Below, in pieces: positions 28,314-39,487 of a stretch of 64,000 nt of DNA. This DNA is from Mycobacterium sp. GA-1285 (GTDB lineage: Bacteria; Actinomycetota; Actinomycetes; Mycobacteriales; Mycobacteriaceae): contig NZ_LQIS01000010.1 of NCBI RefSeq assembly GCF_001499905.1, positions 62,001 through 126,000 on the forward strand. The letters are read 5' to 3'. Position 1 is the first letter of the stretch. Each line of letters opens with the position of its first letter. The notes below the pieces were generated by a model. It was not told the DNA's origin. It saw only the letters and a list, made by a program, of their open reading frames with translations, and ran no database searches. The translations under genes were made by a program, and so were the position numbers.

Positions 28314-29818
28314 GCACCAGCGAGATCCCCGACACCCTCGACGCCGCCGACGTCGGGTCGTGGTCCGACGAATTCGATGTCGTGGTGGTCGGGTTCGGCA
28401 TCGCGGGCGGATGTGCGGCGGTCAGCGCGGCCGCCGAGGGCGCGCGAGTCCTGGTGCTGGAGAAGGCGGCCGACGCGGGCGGTACGACGTCGATGGCCGG
28501 CGGGCACTTCTACCTCGGCGGCGGCACCGCGGTGCAGCAGGCCACCGGCCACGACGACAACCCCGAAGAGATGTACAAGTACCTCGTGTCGGTCTCACCG
28601 GACCCCGACCACGAGAAGCTGCGCGCCTACTGCGAGGAAAGCGTCGAACACTTCAACTGGTTGGAGGACTTGGGTTTTCAGTTCGAGCGCAGCTACTACC
28701 CGGGCAAGGTGGTGGTGCCGCCGGGGACCGAGGGCCTGTCGTACACCGGCAACGAGAAGGTGTGGCCGTTCTGCGAGCAGGCCAAGCCGGCGCCGCGCGG
28801 CCATTCGGTGCCGGTGCCCGGTGAGCTCGGCGGTGCCGCCATGGTCATCGACCTGTTGGTGAAGCGCGCCGCCGAACTCGGCGTGCAGATCCGCTACGAG
28901 ACAGGCGTGACGAACCTGGTCGTCGAGGACGGGGCGGCGGTGGTCGGTGTGCGCTGGAAGCACTTCGGCGAGACGGGTGCGATCAAGGCGAAGGCGGTGG
29001 TCATCGCCGCGGGCGGTTTTGCGATGAATCCCGACATGGTCGCTCGCTACACCCCCGCGCTCGGGCAGAAGCGCAAGACCAAGCATCACGGTGAGGTGGA
29101 GCCCTACATCCTGGGCAATCCGAACGACGACGGTCTGGGCATCCGGATGGGCATCTCGGCGGGCGGAGTCGCCAAGAACATGGACCAGCTGTTCATCACC
29201 GCGGCCGCGTATCCGCCCGAGATCCTGCTCACCGGTGTGATCGTCAACAAGGACGGCAAGCGCTTCGTCGCCGAGGACTCATACCATTCGCGCACTTCGG
29301 CTTTCGTGCTCGAGCAGCCAGAGCAGACGGCCTACCTCGTCGTCGACGAGGCTCACATGGAGATGCCGGAGATGCCGCTGATCAAGTTCATCGATGGCTG
29401 GGAGACCGTGGCGGAAATGGAAGCGGCACTGGGTATTCCGCAGGGCAACCTGGTCGCGACCGTGGACCGGTACAACGAATTCGCCTCGCGCGGTGAGGAT
29501 CCCGACTTCCACAAGCAGCCCGAGTATCTCGCCGCCCAGGACCGTGGTCCGTTCGCGGCCTTCGACCTGTCGCTGGGGCGGGCGATGTACTCCGGCTTCA
29601 CCATGGGCGGGCTGGCGGTGTCCGTCGACGGAGAAGTGCTGCGCGAGGACGGATCCGTCGTACCCGGCCTCTATGCGGCCGGTGCGTGCGCATCGAACAT
29701 CGCCCATGACGGCAAGGGCTACGCCAGCGGGACCCAACTCGGCGAAGGGTCGTTCTTCGGGCGGCGGGTGGGCAGACACGCAGCGCGCCGCGCCGGCGAA
29801 CACGCCGCGGCGCGTTAG
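28310..29818 (+). CDS. FAD-binding dehydrogenase, fumarate-reductase/KstD-like (Rv1817-like)
   Basis: 502-residue flavoprotein of the FAD_binding_2 family. The dinucleotide motif GFGIAGG is at residues 28-34, [17 protein letters not shown] follows, and the second FAD segment [14 protein letters not shown] is near the C-terminus. Relatives include 3-ketosteroid delta-1/delta-4 dehydrogenases and fumarate reductase. By gene order it corresponds to M. tuberculosis Rv1817. Translationally coupled to the VOC gene and under the same KstR-type operator, so a steroid or steroid-fragment substrate is likely. Its stop overlaps the convergent ABC-transporter stop. Confidence 0.88.
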   Translation: MSTSEIPDTLDAADVGSWSDEFDVVVVGFGIAGGCAAVSAAAEGARVLVLEKAADAGGTTSMAGGHFYLGGGTAVQQATGHDDNPEEMYKYLVSVSPDPDHEKLRAYCEESVEHFNWLEDLGFQFERSYYPGKVVVPPGTEGLSYTGNEKVWPFCEQAKPAPRGHSVPVPGELGGAAMVIDLLVKRAAELGVQIRYETGVTNLVVEDGAAVVGVRWKHFGETGAIKAKAVVIAAGGFAMNPDMVARYTPALGQKRKTKHHGEVEPYILGNPNDDGLGIRMGISAGGVAKNMDQLFITAAAYPPEILLTGVIVNKDGKRFVAEDSYHSRTSAFVLEQPEQTAYLVVDEAHMEMPEMPLIKFIDGWETVAEMEAALGIPQGNLVATVDRYNEFASRGEDPDFHKQPEYLAAQDRGPFAAFDLSLGRAMYSGFTMGGLAVSVDGEVLREDGSVVPGLYAAGACASNIAHDGKGYASGTQLGEGSFFGRRVGRHAARRAGEHAAAR

Positions 29819-31761
29819 ACCTTCGCCGGTTCGTCACCCTCGACGCGTCCAAGCCGCCATTCGCCGTCACCGAGCAGCGCCAGCTCGTGGGTGTGGTGCT
29901 GTTCGACGGTGCTGCGGTGGCTCACGCTGACCAGGATGGTGTCGGGCAGCTCGGTGCGCACCAACTGATAGACCATGAACTCCAGGCCCTCGTCGAGCGC
30001 GGACGTCGACTCGTCGAGGAACACCGCCTTGGGTTTGGTCAGCAGTATCCGGGCGAACGCGATGCGCTGCTGTTCGCCGGGTGACAGGACCTTGGCCCAG
30101 TCATCGACCTCGTCGAGGCGGTCCGCAAGATGCGGCAGGGCCACCTTGTGCAGCATGCTGCGCAACGTCCCGTCGTCGATCGTGCCCACTTCGTTGGGGT
30201 AGCTGACGACCGTGCGCAGGTCGCCGAGCGGCACGTAGGGCAGTTGGGACAGGAACATCGTCTCGTTGGGTCCGCACGGCCGCGTCAGCGTGCCGGTGGT
30301 GAACGGCCACAACTGGGCCAGGCTGCGCAGCAGGGTGGTCTTGCCGCTGCCCGACGGGCCGGTGACGACCAGGGTGTCGCCGACTTTCAGCCGCATATCG
30401 AGCGGTCGGAGCAGCTGCCTACCGTCGGGGGTGCGGACCTCGACACCGGCAAGCTCCACCGTGCCGTCGTGGCATGCGGTGGTGGTCAACTCGGGCAGCG
30501 CGCGGCCCTCCTCGTTGGCGATCACCAGGCCGTGCAACCGGATGATCGCCGCTCGATACCCGGCGAACTGGTCGTAGACGTTGCGGAAGAACGACAGGCC
30601 CTGCTCGATGTTGCCGAAGGCCGCTGCGGTCTGGCTCATCGCGCCCAGCGTGATCTCGCCGGTGTAGAACCGGGGGAACTGCAGCAGATAGGGCGGTACC
30701 ACGATGATCTGGTCCATCGACAGGTTCCAGCCGTAGAAGCCCATCATCCGGTTGATGTAGCGCTTGTAGTTCGAGACGACGGGGGCGAACAGCCGTCGTA
30801 GCCCCGACCGCTCGGCGATCTCGCCGCGGTAGAAGGCGACCGCCTCGGCGGCGTCGCGCAGGCGCACCAACGCGTAGCGGAAAGCGGCGTTGAACTTCTC
30901 GTTGTTGAACGACAGCCAGATGATCGGCCTACCGATCCAAAACGCGAACACCGACGCCAGCAGCACGTACACCAGCAGGATCCAGAACATCGCGCGTGGC
31001 ACGTCGCCGACGATCGGCAAGGTGAGCGTCCCGGACAGGTTCCACAGGATCGCGGTGAACGAGATCATCGAGGCGATCGCGTTGACCGCACCGAACAACA
31101 GCGTCGAAGTCGAGGTGTTGTTGGGGGTATTGGGCAGGCCGCCGACTCCGGCTGTGAAGATATCGATGTCCTGCTGGATGCGCTGATCCGGATTGTCGAT
31201 CGTGTCGTCGATGAACCGGCCGCGGTAGTACGCCTTGCCGTCCAGCCAATCGCCGGTGAGGCGGTCGGTGAGCCAGACCCGCCAGGCCAGCATGAACCGC
31301 TGCGTCATGAACAGGTCGAGCATGATCCGGGCGACGTGCAGGACGGCCAACAGCGCGAAGACCATCATCGACAGCCAGAACCCGTCTCTGCCTGAGTTCC
31401 GGACGGCGTCGTCGCCGCTGCCGAGGCCGGACGCCACCACCTGGAAGCTGGTCATCATGTCGTTGCCCTGGAAGGTGAACAGCACCGTCAGGCGGACTCC
31501 GACGATCACCGAGAGCAGCAGTGCGCCCAGCCACAGCCAGACCTTGAGGCTCTCCGGGCCCTTGAAGTAGTCGCCGGTGATGCGCCAGAACTGACGGCCC
31601 CAGGTGGTGAACCTGGCGATGAACACCAGGACGACCAGCGTGCACACCGCCGCCATGGCCCAGCCCCGCGCGATCCATATCAGCGAGGTCCACAGTTCGC
31701 TGCCCCAGTCCAGCGTCGGGGTGAACATTCCCTCATCCACTCCGGCAAAGTACCGCGACAT
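29815..31761 (-). CDS. ABC importer of hydrophilic solutes, BacA/SbmA-type (Rv1819c-like)
   Basis: 648 residues: an SbmA/BacA-like membrane domain (about six helices, residues 20-330) fused to a nucleotide-binding domain. Walker A is GPSGSGKTT with Lys474; the signature is LSPGEQQR and Walker B AVFLDES. The sequence strongly resembles M. tuberculosis Rv1819c, which imports cobalamin and other hydrophilic molecules including bleomycin-type drugs through a large water-filled cavity. ATG 31761 is used; an ATG eleven codons later (MFTPTLDW) fits the known N-terminus equally well. No operon partner on this strand. Confidence 0.93.
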   Translation of the reverse strand: MSRYFAGVDEGMFTPTLDWGSELWTSLIWIARGWAMAAVCTLVVLVFIARFTTWGRQFWRITGDYFKGPESLKVWLWLGALLLSVIVGVRLTVLFTFQGNDMMTSFQVVASGLGSGDDAVRNSGRDGFWLSMMVFALLAVLHVARIMLDLFMTQRFMLAWRVWLTDRLTGDWLDGKAYYRGRFIDDTIDNPDQRIQQDIDIFTAGVGGLPNTPNNTSTSTLLFGAVNAIASMISFTAILWNLSGTLTLPIVGDVPRAMFWILLVYVLLASVFAFWIGRPIIWLSFNNEKFNAAFRYALVRLRDAAEAVAFYRGEIAERSGLRRLFAPVVSNYKRYINRMMGFYGWNLSMDQIIVVPPYLLQFPRFYTGEITLGAMSQTAAAFGNIEQGLSFFRNVYDQFAGYRAAIIRLHGLVIANEEGRALPELTTTACHDGTVELAGVEVRTPDGRQLLRPLDMRLKVGDTLVVTGPSGSGKTTLLRSLAQLWPFTTGTLTRPCGPNETMFLSQLPYVPLGDLRTVVSYPNEVGTIDDGTLRSMLHKVALPHLADRLDEVDDWAKVLSPGEQQRIAFARILLTKPKAVFLDESTSALDEGLEFMVYQLVRTELPDTILVSVSHRSTVEQHHTHELALLGDGEWRLGRVEGDEPAKV

Positions 31762-31876
31762 CCTTCATGCGGCCGTTCAATGGTTGTTCACCGGGCGCAG
31801 GTGTCGATCCGGTCGCCTCGCTCGAGCCCTCGCCGGCGTCGCCCGCCGTGTACGCGTGCCTGATTAAGCTGCCGAC

Positions 31877-33523
31877 ATGGGCAGCGACGCTCCGGCCGCG
31901 GTGAACGCGGGACACCTGATCGCGCGCCGGTTGCGGGCGAGCGGGATCGACACGGTCTTCACGCTCTCGGGCGGGCATCTGTTCTCGATCTACGACGGGT
32001 GCCGGGCGGAGGACATCCGGCTGGTCGACACCCGCCACGAGCAGACCGCCGCGTTCGCCGCCGAGGGCTGGTCCAAGGTGACCCGGGTGCCCGGTGTCGC
32101 GGCCTTGACAGCCGGGCCCGGCGTCACGAACGGCATGAGCGCGATGGCCGCCGCTCAGCAGAATCAGTCGCCGCTGGTGATCCTCGGCGGGCGCGCACCG
32201 GCGTTGCGGTGGGGGCAGGGCAGCCTGCAGGAGATCGACCACGTCCCGTTCGTCGCGCCGTTGACCCGCTTCGCCGCGACCGCGGAGTCGCCGGATGCCG
32301 TCGCGGGACTGGTGGATGACGCGCTGCGGGCCGCGGCCGGGACGGCGGGACGTCCCTCGGGTGTGTCGTTCGTCGACTTCCCGATGGACCACGTGTTCAG
32401 CGAGGCCACGGACACCGGTGCGCCTGGGGCGCTGAGTAAGCCGGAGGCGGCGGCGCATGCCGACGACGACGCGGTGACCGCCGCGCAGCGCCTGCTGGCC
32501 CAGGCGCGACGGCCGGTCATCATGGCCGGGACCAATGTCTGGTGGGCCCGCGCGGAGACGGCTCTGCTGAATCTGGCGGAAGCGCTGCGCATCCCGGTGC
32601 TGATGAACGGCATGGCCCGCGGCACCGTTCCCGCCGACCACCAGCTGGCGTTCTCGCGAGCACGGTCAAAGGCGTTGAAGCAGGCCGATGTTGCGCTGGT
32701 GGTCGGCGTGCCGATGGACTTCCGGCTGGGCTTCGGGGGTGTGTTCGGCGGGGACACCGCGCTGATCGCCGTCGACCGCGGCGCGCCGGACCGACCGCAT
32801 CCGCGACCGGTCGCCGCAGCCTTGTACGGCGACATCACCGCCACGCTGTCCGCCCTCGCGGCGGCCGGGGCGAACGATCACGAAGCCTGGATCGCCGACT
32901 TGCGTGCCACCGAGACCGCAGCGCGTGCGTCCGAGGCCGACGAGCTGCGTGATGACCGCACACCGCTGCACCCCATGCGGGTGTACGCGGAGATCAGCGC
33001 GATGCTCGAGCGCGACGCGATCGTCGTGGTCGACGCTGGCGACTTCGGCTCGTATGCCGGCCGCGTCATCGACAGCTACGTGCCCGGCGCCTGGCTCGAC
33101 AGCGGCCCGTTCGGCTGCCTCGGTTCCGGACCGGGCTACGCCCTGGCCGCCAAGCTGGCCCGGCCCGATCGCCAGGTGATCCTGCTTCAGGGTGACGGTG
33201 CGTTCGGATTCTCCGGTATGGAATGGGACACGTTGGTACGTCACGGAATTCGGGTCGTTTCGGTGATCGGCAACAACGGCGTCTGGGCGCTGGAGAAGCA
33301 CCCCATGGAGGCGATCTACGGGTATTCCGTGGTGGCCGACCTGCGACCGGGCACCCGGTACGACGAGGTCGTGACCGCGCTCGGCGGACATGGCGAGTTG
33401 GTGTCGACGCCCGCCGAACTGCGACCTGCCCTCGAGCGGGCTTTCTCGTCGGCGCAGCCCGCGGTGGTCAACGTGCTGACCGATCCGACGGTCGCGTACC
33501 CCCGTCGCTCCAACCTGGCCTGA
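31877..33523 (+). CDS. ilvG: Thiamine-diphosphate enzyme, acetolactate synthase-like
   Basis: 548-residue ThDP-dependent protein equivalent in order and length to M. tuberculosis Rv1820 (IlvG, 547 aa). The cofactor-activating Glu55 is in [10 protein letters not shown], and the ThDP/Mg motif begins [14 protein letters not shown] and closes with [10 protein letters not shown]. No regulatory ACT partner is adjacent, and it may not be the main acetolactate synthase; related oxalyl-CoA or sulfoacetaldehyde-type activities are possible. TAAGCT lies 6 nt before the ATG, a leaderless start. Confidence 0.88.
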   Translation: MGSDAPAAVNAGHLIARRLRASGIDTVFTLSGGHLFSIYDGCRAEDIRLVDTRHEQTAAFAAEGWSKVTRVPGVAALTAGPGVTNGMSAMAAAQQNQSPLVILGGRAPALRWGQGSLQEIDHVPFVAPLTRFAATAESPDAVAGLVDDALRAAAGTAGRPSGVSFVDFPMDHVFSEATDTGAPGALSKPEAAAHADDDAVTAAQRLLAQARRPVIMAGTNVWWARAETALLNLAEALRIPVLMNGMARGTVPADHQLAFSRARSKALKQADVALVVGVPMDFRLGFGGVFGGDTALIAVDRGAPDRPHPRPVAAALYGDITATLSALAAAGANDHEAWIADLRATETAARASEADELRDDRTPLHPMRVYAEISAMLERDAIVVVDAGDFGSYAGRVIDSYVPGAWLDSGPFGCLGSGPGYALAAKLARPDRQVILLQGDGAFGFSGMEWDTLVRHGIRVVSVIGNNGVWALEKHPMEAIYGYSVVADLRPGTRYDEVVTALGGHGELVSTPAELRPALERAFSSAQPAVVNVLTDPTVAYPRRSNLA

Positions 33524-33797
33524 CTTCGGTCCCACCCCGCTCACCTCCCTCTCAACGCGAGCGTGCGCGCCTGCGCACGACACGCCGCGAAATCTCAGCA
33601 CTTCGCGCACGCTGGCCACGGGTCGAAGGCGACGAAAATCAATCGGCCCGTTGGCTATTCGCGTCGATCCCGAGGTCATGAAGGTGCGCGTCCACGACTC
33701 TGTAGGCCCCGTGTGCGCAAACTGCTGGCGAAATGCGGCGCGGCGCGAAGCCGACTCGCACGCTCGAGGCAAGGGGGTCAGCGCGTACGGTAGCGGT

Positions 33798-36140
33798 GTG
33801 GCGAAGACGAAGACCCGCACGTCAGGTCGTGTCAGCAATAGGTTCTGGCGGCTGCTGGGCGCCAGCACCGACCGGGACCAGGCGCAATCGATGGCGCAGG
33901 TGCGTGGCTCGGCGGACTTCGACGAGAAGGCCGCGGCCCTCGACGACGGACAGTTGCGCAAGGCCGCCACGTTGCTGAACCTCGACGATCTCGCCGAGTC
34001 CACCGACGTCCCGCAGTTCCTGGCGATCGCCAGGGAGGCCGCCGAACGCAAGACGTCGCTGCGTCCTTTCGATGTGCAGCTTCTCGGTGCACTGCGCATG
34101 CTCGCAGGCGACGTCGTCGAGATGGCCACCGGAGAAGGTAAGACGCTCTCGGGGGCGATCGCCGCCGCCGGTTACGCCCTGGGCGGCCGCAGCGTGCACG
34201 TCATCACGATCAACGACTACCTCGCCCGGCGCGACGCCGAATGGATGGGCCCGCTTCTGGAGGCGCTCGGCCTGACCGTCGGGTGGATCACCGAGAGTTC
34301 GACGGCCGAGGAGCGCCGCGCGGCCTACCAGTGCGACGTCACCTACGCCTCGGTGAACGAGATCGGGTTCGACGTCTTGCGCGACCAGTTGGTCACCGAC
34401 GTCGCCGATCTGGTCTCGCCGAACCCCGATGTCGCGCTGATCGACGAGGCGGACTCGGTGTTGGTGGACGAGGCGCTGGTTCCTTTGGTGCTGGCCGGCA
34501 CCACCCACCGCGAGACCCCGAAGATCGAGATCATCCGCTTGGTCGGTGAACTCACGCCCGGCGTCGACTACGACACCGACACCGACAGCCGCAACGTCCA
34601 TCTCACCGAGATCGGCGCGCAGAAGATGGAGGCCAAGCTCGGCGGGATCGACCTCTACTCCGAAGAGCACGTCTCCAGCACGCTGACCGAGATCAACGTC
34701 GCGCTGCACGCACACGTCCTGCTGCAACGCGACGTGCACTACATCGTCCGTGACGACGCCGTGCACCTGATCAACGCCTCCCGCGGCCGCATCGCGCAGC
34801 TGCAGCGCTGGCCCGACGGCCTACAGGCCGCGGTCGAGGCCAAGGAGGGGATCGAGACCACCGAAACCGGCGAGGTGCTCGACACCATCACGGTCCAGGC
34901 GCTGGTCAACCGGTACCAGACGGTATGCGGCATGACCGGCACCGCACTGGCGGCCGGCGAGCAGCTGCGCCAGTTCTACAAGCTCGGTGTGTCTCCGATC
35001 GAGCCCAACAAGCCGAACATCCGCGAGGACGAACCCGACCGCGTGTACGTCACCGCGGCGGCCAAGAACGACGCCATCGTCGAACACATCAAGGAAATCC
35101 ACGAGACGCGGCAACCGGTGCTCGTCGGCACCCGCGACGTCGCCGAATCCGAAGAGCTGCACGAGAAACTCGTCAAAGCCGGTGTCCCCGCGGTCGTGCT
35201 GAACGCCAAGAACGACGCCGAGGAGGCCGCGGTGATCGCCGAGGCCGGCAAGCTGGGCAGCGTCACGGTGTCCACGCAGATGGCGGGCCGCGGTACCGAC
35301 ATCAGGCTCGGTGGTTCGGACGTCAGCGATCACGACGCCAGAAAAGACGAGGTCGCCGAACTCGGCGGACTGCACGTCATCGGGACCGGCCGCCACCACA
35401 CCGAGCGGCTGGACAACCAGTTGCGCGGTCGCGCCGGACGCCAGGGCGACCCCGGCTCGTCTGTGTTCTTCTCCAGTTGGGAAGACGACGTAGTCGTCGC
35501 GCATCTGGAGCCCACCAAACTGCCGATGGAGACCGACGAGAACGGCCGCGTCGTCAGCCCCAAGGCGGCCAGCCTGCTCGACCACGCACAACGCATCGCC
35601 GAAGGCCGGATGCTCGACATCCACGCCAACAACTGGCGCTACAACCAGCTGATCGCCCAGCAGCGCGCGATCATCGTCGAACGACGAAACACCCTGTTGC
35701 GCACGGAGACCGCGCGCGAGGAGCTCGCCGAGCTGTCACCGAAACGCTACGAAGAGCTCGCCGAACGATTCGGTGAGGAGAAGCTCGAGACGATCTGCCG
35801 GTTGATCATGCTCTACCACCTCGATCGCGGCTGGGCCGACCACCTGGCGTACCTGGCCGACATCCGGGAGAGCATCCACCTGCGGGCGTTGGGCAACCAG
35901 ACGCCGATCGACGAGTTCCACCGGATGGCCGTCGACGCGTTCGCGTCGTTGGCCGCCGACGCGATCGAGGCGGCCCAGCAGACGTTCGAGACCGCACCGT
36001 CGACGGAGCTGGAGGAAGGACCTGGCCTGGATCTTTCCAAGCTGGCCCGCCCGACCTCGACATGGACGTACATGGTCCACGACAACCCGCTCGCCGACGA
36101 CTCGCTCTCGGCGCTAAGCCTGCCGGGCGTGTTCCGCTAG
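33798..36140 (+). CDS. secA2: Accessory preprotein translocase ATPase SecA2
   Basis: 780 residues, the short mycobacterial SecA form without the zinc-binding C-terminal tail of SecA1. Walker A is EMATGEGKT and Walker [10 protein letters not shown]; motif VI appears as [14 protein letters not shown]. It drives export of a subset of proteins through SecYEG. GTG was chosen because TACGGT ends 6 nt upstream (leaderless) and the residues before it are not SecA-like. The 274-bp gap upstream contains no gene. It is followed by pgsA2 after 9 bases, as in M. tuberculosis. Confidence 0.96.
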   Translation: MAKTKTRTSGRVSNRFWRLLGASTDRDQAQSMAQVRGSADFDEKAAALDDGQLRKAATLLNLDDLAESTDVPQFLAIAREAAERKTSLRPFDVQLLGALRMLAGDVVEMATGEGKTLSGAIAAAGYALGGRSVHVITINDYLARRDAEWMGPLLEALGLTVGWITESSTAEERRAAYQCDVTYASVNEIGFDVLRDQLVTDVADLVSPNPDVALIDEADSVLVDEALVPLVLAGTTHRETPKIEIIRLVGELTPGVDYDTDTDSRNVHLTEIGAQKMEAKLGGIDLYSEEHVSSTLTEINVALHAHVLLQRDVHYIVRDDAVHLINASRGRIAQLQRWPDGLQAAVEAKEGIETTETGEVLDTITVQALVNRYQTVCGMTGTALAAGEQLRQFYKLGVSPIEPNKPNIREDEPDRVYVTAAAKNDAIVEHIKEIHETRQPVLVGTRDVAESEELHEKLVKAGVPAVVLNAKNDAEEAAVIAEAGKLGSVTVSTQMAGRGTDIRLGGSDVSDHDARKDEVAELGGLHVIGTGRHHTERLDNQLRGRAGRQGDPGSSVFFSSWEDDVVVAHLEPTKLPMETDENGRVVSPKAASLLDHAQRIAEGRMLDIHANNWRYNQLIAQQRAIIVERRNTLLRTETAREELAELSPKRYEELAERFGEEKLETICRLIMLYHLDRGWADHLAYLADIRESIHLRALGNQTPIDEFHRMAVDAFASLAADAIEAAQQTFETAPSTELEEGPGLDLSKLARPTSTWTYMVHDNPLADDSLSALSLPGVFR

Positions 36141-36149
36141 GTTTAGCCC

Positions 36150-36776
36150 ATGACCGAGGCGCATGGCCGGGTGCCTTCGCCGCCGGAGGGGGCGGGTCAG
36201 GCCCCCGACAGGGTGCTGACGGTGCCCAATGTGCTCAGCGTGGTGCGGCTGTTGCTCATTCCGGTCTTCCTGTGGCTCCTGCTCGGGGTGCACGCCAACG
36301 CGTGGGCGGTGGCCGTCCTGATGTTCAGCGGGTTCTCCGACTGGGCCGACGGCAAGATCGCCCGGCTGGTCGACAACCAGTCGTCGCGGCTGGGGGAGTT
36401 GCTCGACCCCGCGGTCGACCGCATCTACATGGTGACCATCCCGATCGCCATGGGGCTTCACGGATCGCTGCCGTGGTGGATCGTGCTCACCCTGATCGGA
36501 CGTGACGCCGTACTCGCCGCGACGCTGCCGCTGCTGCGCAGTCGTGGCCTGACCGCGCTGCCGGTCACCTACATCGGCAAAGCCGCCACGTTCGCGTTGA
36601 TGTCGGGTCTTCCGCTGATCCTGTTGGGCCAGTGGGACGCCACGTGGAGCCGGGTGGTGCTGGCCATCGGCTGGGGATTTCTGATCTGGGGGCTGCTGAT
36701 GTACCTGTGGTCGGGGGTGCTCTACCTGATTCAGGTGGGCATGGTGGTGCGCCGGCTGCCGAAGGTGTCGCGATGA
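36150..36776 (+). CDS. pgsA2: CDP-alcohol phosphatidyltransferase (PgsA2-like)
   Basis: 208-residue integral membrane enzyme with the CDP-OH-P motif D-x2-D-G-x2-A-R ... G-x3-D-x3-D, read as [20 protein letters not shown] followed by LLDPAVD, at residues about 65-93. Around six helices are predicted. It transfers a phosphatidyl group from CDP-diacylglycerol to an alcohol; cardiolipin or phosphatidylglycerophosphate synthesis is usual. TAGGTT, overlapping the secA2 stop, lies 6 nt before the ATG, so an internal leaderless promoter is possible. Its stop overlaps the next ATG (ATGA). Confidence 0.9.
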   Translation: MTEAHGRVPSPPEGAGQAPDRVLTVPNVLSVVRLLLIPVFLWLLLGVHANAWAVAVLMFSGFSDWADGKIARLVDNQSSRLGELLDPAVDRIYMVTIPIAMGLHGSLPWWIVLTLIGRDAVLAATLPLLRSRGLTALPVTYIGKAATFALMSGLPLILLGQWDATWSRVVLAIGWGFLIWGLLMYLWSGVLYLIQVGMVVRRLPKVSR

Positions 36777-37690
36777 CGCAGAGCTTCCGCAACACGCTCG
36801 GCGGTTACGACCCGGACGCGGGCCGCAATGTCCACGAGGCGAACCGGCCGACCAAGATTCCAGTGCCGTCGCTGCTGCGGTCCCTGTTGACCGAGCACCT
36901 CGACCCGGGATACGCGGCGGCCGCCGAGGCCAAGGGCGCCGGCCGCCAGCGGCCGAGATGGCAACAGTGGGTTTGGCAGCTGGCCGGCGCCTTGCTGTTG
37001 GTGGTCGTGTTCGCCGCCGCAGTGGCCCAGGCGCGCACAACTGCCCCCGGTGTGCGCGAGACGCAGCACGTGCTGGCGGGCAGCGTGCGAACGGCGCAGG
37101 CTGACACCACCGCCGCCGCCGAGCGCCGGGACAGGCTGGCTGCCGAGGTCGACGACGAACGGCGCACACGCCTGGAGGGCGACGCGCGCGGCCAGCAGTT
37201 GCTCAGCCGCCTCGACGGGGCGAGCTTCGCCGCCGCCGCCACACCCGTGATCGGGCCCGGATTGACGATCACCGTCACCGACCCGGGTGCGTCGTCGGCC
37301 GACCTGAGCGACGTGTCCAAACAACGGGTTCCCGGCAGCCGACAGGTGATCCTCGACCGTGACCTGCAACTCGTCGTCAACTCGCTGTGGGTCAGCGGCG
37401 CCGAAGCACTGTCGGTCGGGGGTGTGCGGATCGGCCCCAATGTGACGGTCCGGCAGGCGGGCGGCGGCATCCTGGTCGACAATCAACCGATCAGCAGCCC
37501 TTACGTCGTTCTCGCGATCGGACCGCCCCACGCGATGCAGGATGTGTTCGACCGCAGCCCCGGCCTGCAGCGGCTGCGGCTGCTGGAGGCCTCCTACGGT
37601 GTCGGGGTGAGCGTGAGCGCCGGCGACGGGCTCCAGCTGCCGGCCGGCTCGGTTCGAGAAGTCAACTTCGCCAAGCAGATTGGGCAATGA
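36773..37690 (+). CDS. DUF881 membrane protein (Rv1823-like)
   Basis: 305 residues: a cytoplasmic N-terminal segment of about 65 residues, one membrane helix (about 67-86), a coiled-coil stretch ([20 protein letters not shown]) and an extracellular DUF881 domain beginning [12 protein letters not shown]. Homologues YlxW/YlxX lie before sbp and ftsA/ftsZ in Bacillus. Function unknown, possibly envelope or division related. ATGA overlap with pgsA2 indicates coupling. Confidence 0.88.
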   Translation: MTQSFRNTLGGYDPDAGRNVHEANRPTKIPVPSLLRSLLTEHLDPGYAAAAEAKGAGRQRPRWQQWVWQLAGALLLVVVFAAAVAQARTTAPGVRETQHVLAGSVRTAQADTTAAAERRDRLAAEVDDERRTRLEGDARGQQLLSRLDGASFAAAATPVIGPGLTITVTDPGASSADLSDVSKQRVPGSRQVILDRDLQLVVNSLWVSGAEALSVGGVRIGPNVTVRQAGGGILVDNQPISSPYVVLAIGPPHAMQDVFDRSPGLQRLRLLEASYGVGVSVSAGDGLQLPAGSVREVNFAKQIGQ

Positions 37691-37711
37691 CACGCACATG
37701 AAGTCAGACAC

Positions 37712-38044
37712 ATGATCGGTATCGCCGCACTGGTGGTGGGCGTCGTGCTCGGCCTGGTGTTCCACCCCGACGTGCCCGAGTTCGTCCAGCCGTACCTGCC
37801 GATCGCGGTGGTCGCCGCGCTCGACGCGGTCTTCGGCGGCCTACGCGCGTACCTGGAACGCATCTTCGACTCGAAGGTGTTCGTGGTGTCGTTCGTGTTC
37901 AACGTGTTGGTCGCCGCACTGATCGTCTATCTCGGCGACCAGTTGGGGGTCGGCACGCAGTTGTCGACGGCGATCATCGTGGTACTCGGAATCCGGATCT
38001 TCGGCAACGCAGCTGCATTGCGCCGCAGGTTGTTCGGCGCATAG
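37712..38044 (+). CDS. Small basic membrane protein (Sbp/DUF1290, Rv1824-like)
   Basis: 110 residues with three hydrophobic helices. The segment YLPIAVVAALDAVFGGLRAY is the conserved core of the small-basic-protein family that accompanies DUF881 genes. The C-terminus is Arg-rich (RRRLFGA). It lies between two DUF881 genes on the same strand, with short spacers, in the conserved order DUF881-sbp-DUF881. Probably forms a membrane complex with them. Confidence 0.9.
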   Translation: MIGIAALVVGVVLGLVFHPDVPEFVQPYLPIAVVAALDAVFGGLRAYLERIFDSKVFVVSFVFNVLVAALIVYLGDQLGVGTQLSTAIIVVLGIRIFGNAAALRRRLFGA

Positions 38045-38058
38045 ACAGGGCCAACGCG

Positions 38059-38913
38059 ATGACTGAGCACACGCCGCAGCACTCCGATCCCGCCCACTCG
38101 GACGACCGCCGCGCCGCCCACCACGGCCGCCACGAACTGCCGCCCGACGAGCCGTCTCAGCAGATCGGCGATCTGCGCGCGGGCGGAATCGCCGGCGTGA
38201 TGCGCCGGGGCCGCTCCCAGGTGGTTTTCGGGGCGCTGGCCGTGGTGCTGTGCGTTCTCCTCGGCGTGGCGATCGTGACCCAGGTTCGCCAGAACGAGTC
38301 CGGTGACTCGCTGGAGAGCGCCCGACCCGCCGACCTGCTGGTGCTGCTGGACTCGCTGCAACAGCGGGAGGCGGCGCTGAACACCGAGGTGAACGATCTA
38401 CAGCGCACCCTGGCGCAATTGCAGGCATCCGGCAGCAGCGATCAGGCGGCCATCGAGAACGCTCAGGCCCGGCTCGCCGCGCTGTCCATCCTGATCGGCA
38501 CCGTGCCCGCGACCGGCCCCGGCGTGACGTTGACCATCACCGACACCGCGCCCGGCGTGCCCGCCGAGGCGCTGCTCGACGTGATCAACGAACTGCGCAA
38601 CGCAGGCGCCGAGGCGATGGAGATCCGCGGCGGAGGAGCCGACCCGCAGACCGCTGTGCGTGTCGGCGTCGACACCTGGGTCGTCGGCAACCCCGGCGCC
38701 CTGGTGATCGACAACACCACGATGAGCCCGCCGTATTCGGTTCTGGCCATTGGCGATCCGCCTACCCTGGCCGCTGCCATGACCATTCCCGGTGGCGCGA
38801 TGGACAGCGTCGAACGGGTTGGGGGAAGCATGGTTGTGCAGCAGTCCGATCGGGTCGACGTGACCGCCTTGCGGCAACCGAAACAGCGCCAATACGCTCA
38901 GCCAGTCAAATGA
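38059..38913 (+). CDS. DUF881 membrane protein (Rv1825-like)
   Basis: 284 residues: a His/Asp-rich cytoplasmic N-terminus (HHGRHELPPDEP), one helix at about 54-75, a coiled coil (LDSLQQREAALNTEVNDLQR) and a DUF881 domain starting GPGVTLTITDTAPG. It is a distant paralogue of the gene at 36773-37690, and the two may form a heteromer around the small Sbp protein. Followed 46 bases later by gcvH. Confidence 0.88.
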   Translation: MTEHTPQHSDPAHSDDRRAAHHGRHELPPDEPSQQIGDLRAGGIAGVMRRGRSQVVFGALAVVLCVLLGVAIVTQVRQNESGDSLESARPADLLVLLDSLQQREAALNTEVNDLQRTLAQLQASGSSDQAAIENAQARLAALSILIGTVPATGPGVTLTITDTAPGVPAEALLDVINELRNAGAEAMEIRGGGADPQTAVRVGVDTWVVGNPGALVIDNTTMSPPYSVLAIGDPPTLAAAMTIPGGAMDSVERVGGSMVVQQSDRVDVTALRQPKQRQYAQPVK

Positions 38914-38959
38914 GGTCGGTTGCCGACCCGGGCCGAGCCGCTGAACCACGAGGAGCGCC

Positions 38960-39355
38960 GTGAGCGAAATCCCAGCCGACCTGCACTTCACCGAGGAACA
39001 CGAGTGGGTGCTGCGCACCGGCGACGACACGGTGCGCGTCGGCGTCACCGACTATGCCCAGTCGGCGCTCGGTGACGTCGTGTTCGTCCAACTGCCCGAC
39101 GTCGGCGCCGAGGTGACCGCAGGCGAGTCGTTCGGCGAGGTGGAGTCCACCAAGTCGGTGTCGGACCTCTACGCCCCCGTCACCGCGAAAGTCGTTGCGG
39201 TCAACGGCGATCTCGAGGGAAGTCCGCAGCTCGTGAACTCCGACCCCTACGGGGAGGGTTGGCTGGTCGAGTTGCAGGCCGATCCGGCCGCGCTGGAGGA
39301 GGGGCTGGGCGCGCTGCTGGATGCCGACGGCTACCGCGCCACGGTGAGCGAGTGA
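38960..39355 (+). CDS. gcvH: Glycine cleavage system H protein
   Basis: 131-residue lipoyl carrier that shuttles the aminomethyl group between the P, T and L proteins. The lipoylated Lys65 is in [10 protein letters not shown] and the C-terminal helix includes [12 protein letters not shown] start with GAGGAG at 38950-38955. Its partner gcvP lies 3 kb downstream; gcvT and the dihydrolipoamide dehydrogenase are not in this window. The lipoyl group could also serve other complexes. Confidence 0.97.
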   Translation: MSEIPADLHFTEEHEWVLRTGDDTVRVGVTDYAQSALGDVVFVQLPDVGAEVTAGESFGEVESTKSVSDLYAPVTAKVVAVNGDLEGSPQLVNSDPYGEGWLVELQADPAALEEGLGALLDADGYRATVSE

Positions 39356-39487
39356 CGGGTTGTTAGGGTTTTGCAGACCGGACGCCAACTAGGGCGGATC
39401 CGGCGGTGGTGGGCACAATCGCGCCCGCCGCGCGGTACGGTCGACATCAGACTCGGTATCGCCACAGCAGCCAGTTAGGAGCAGCGG

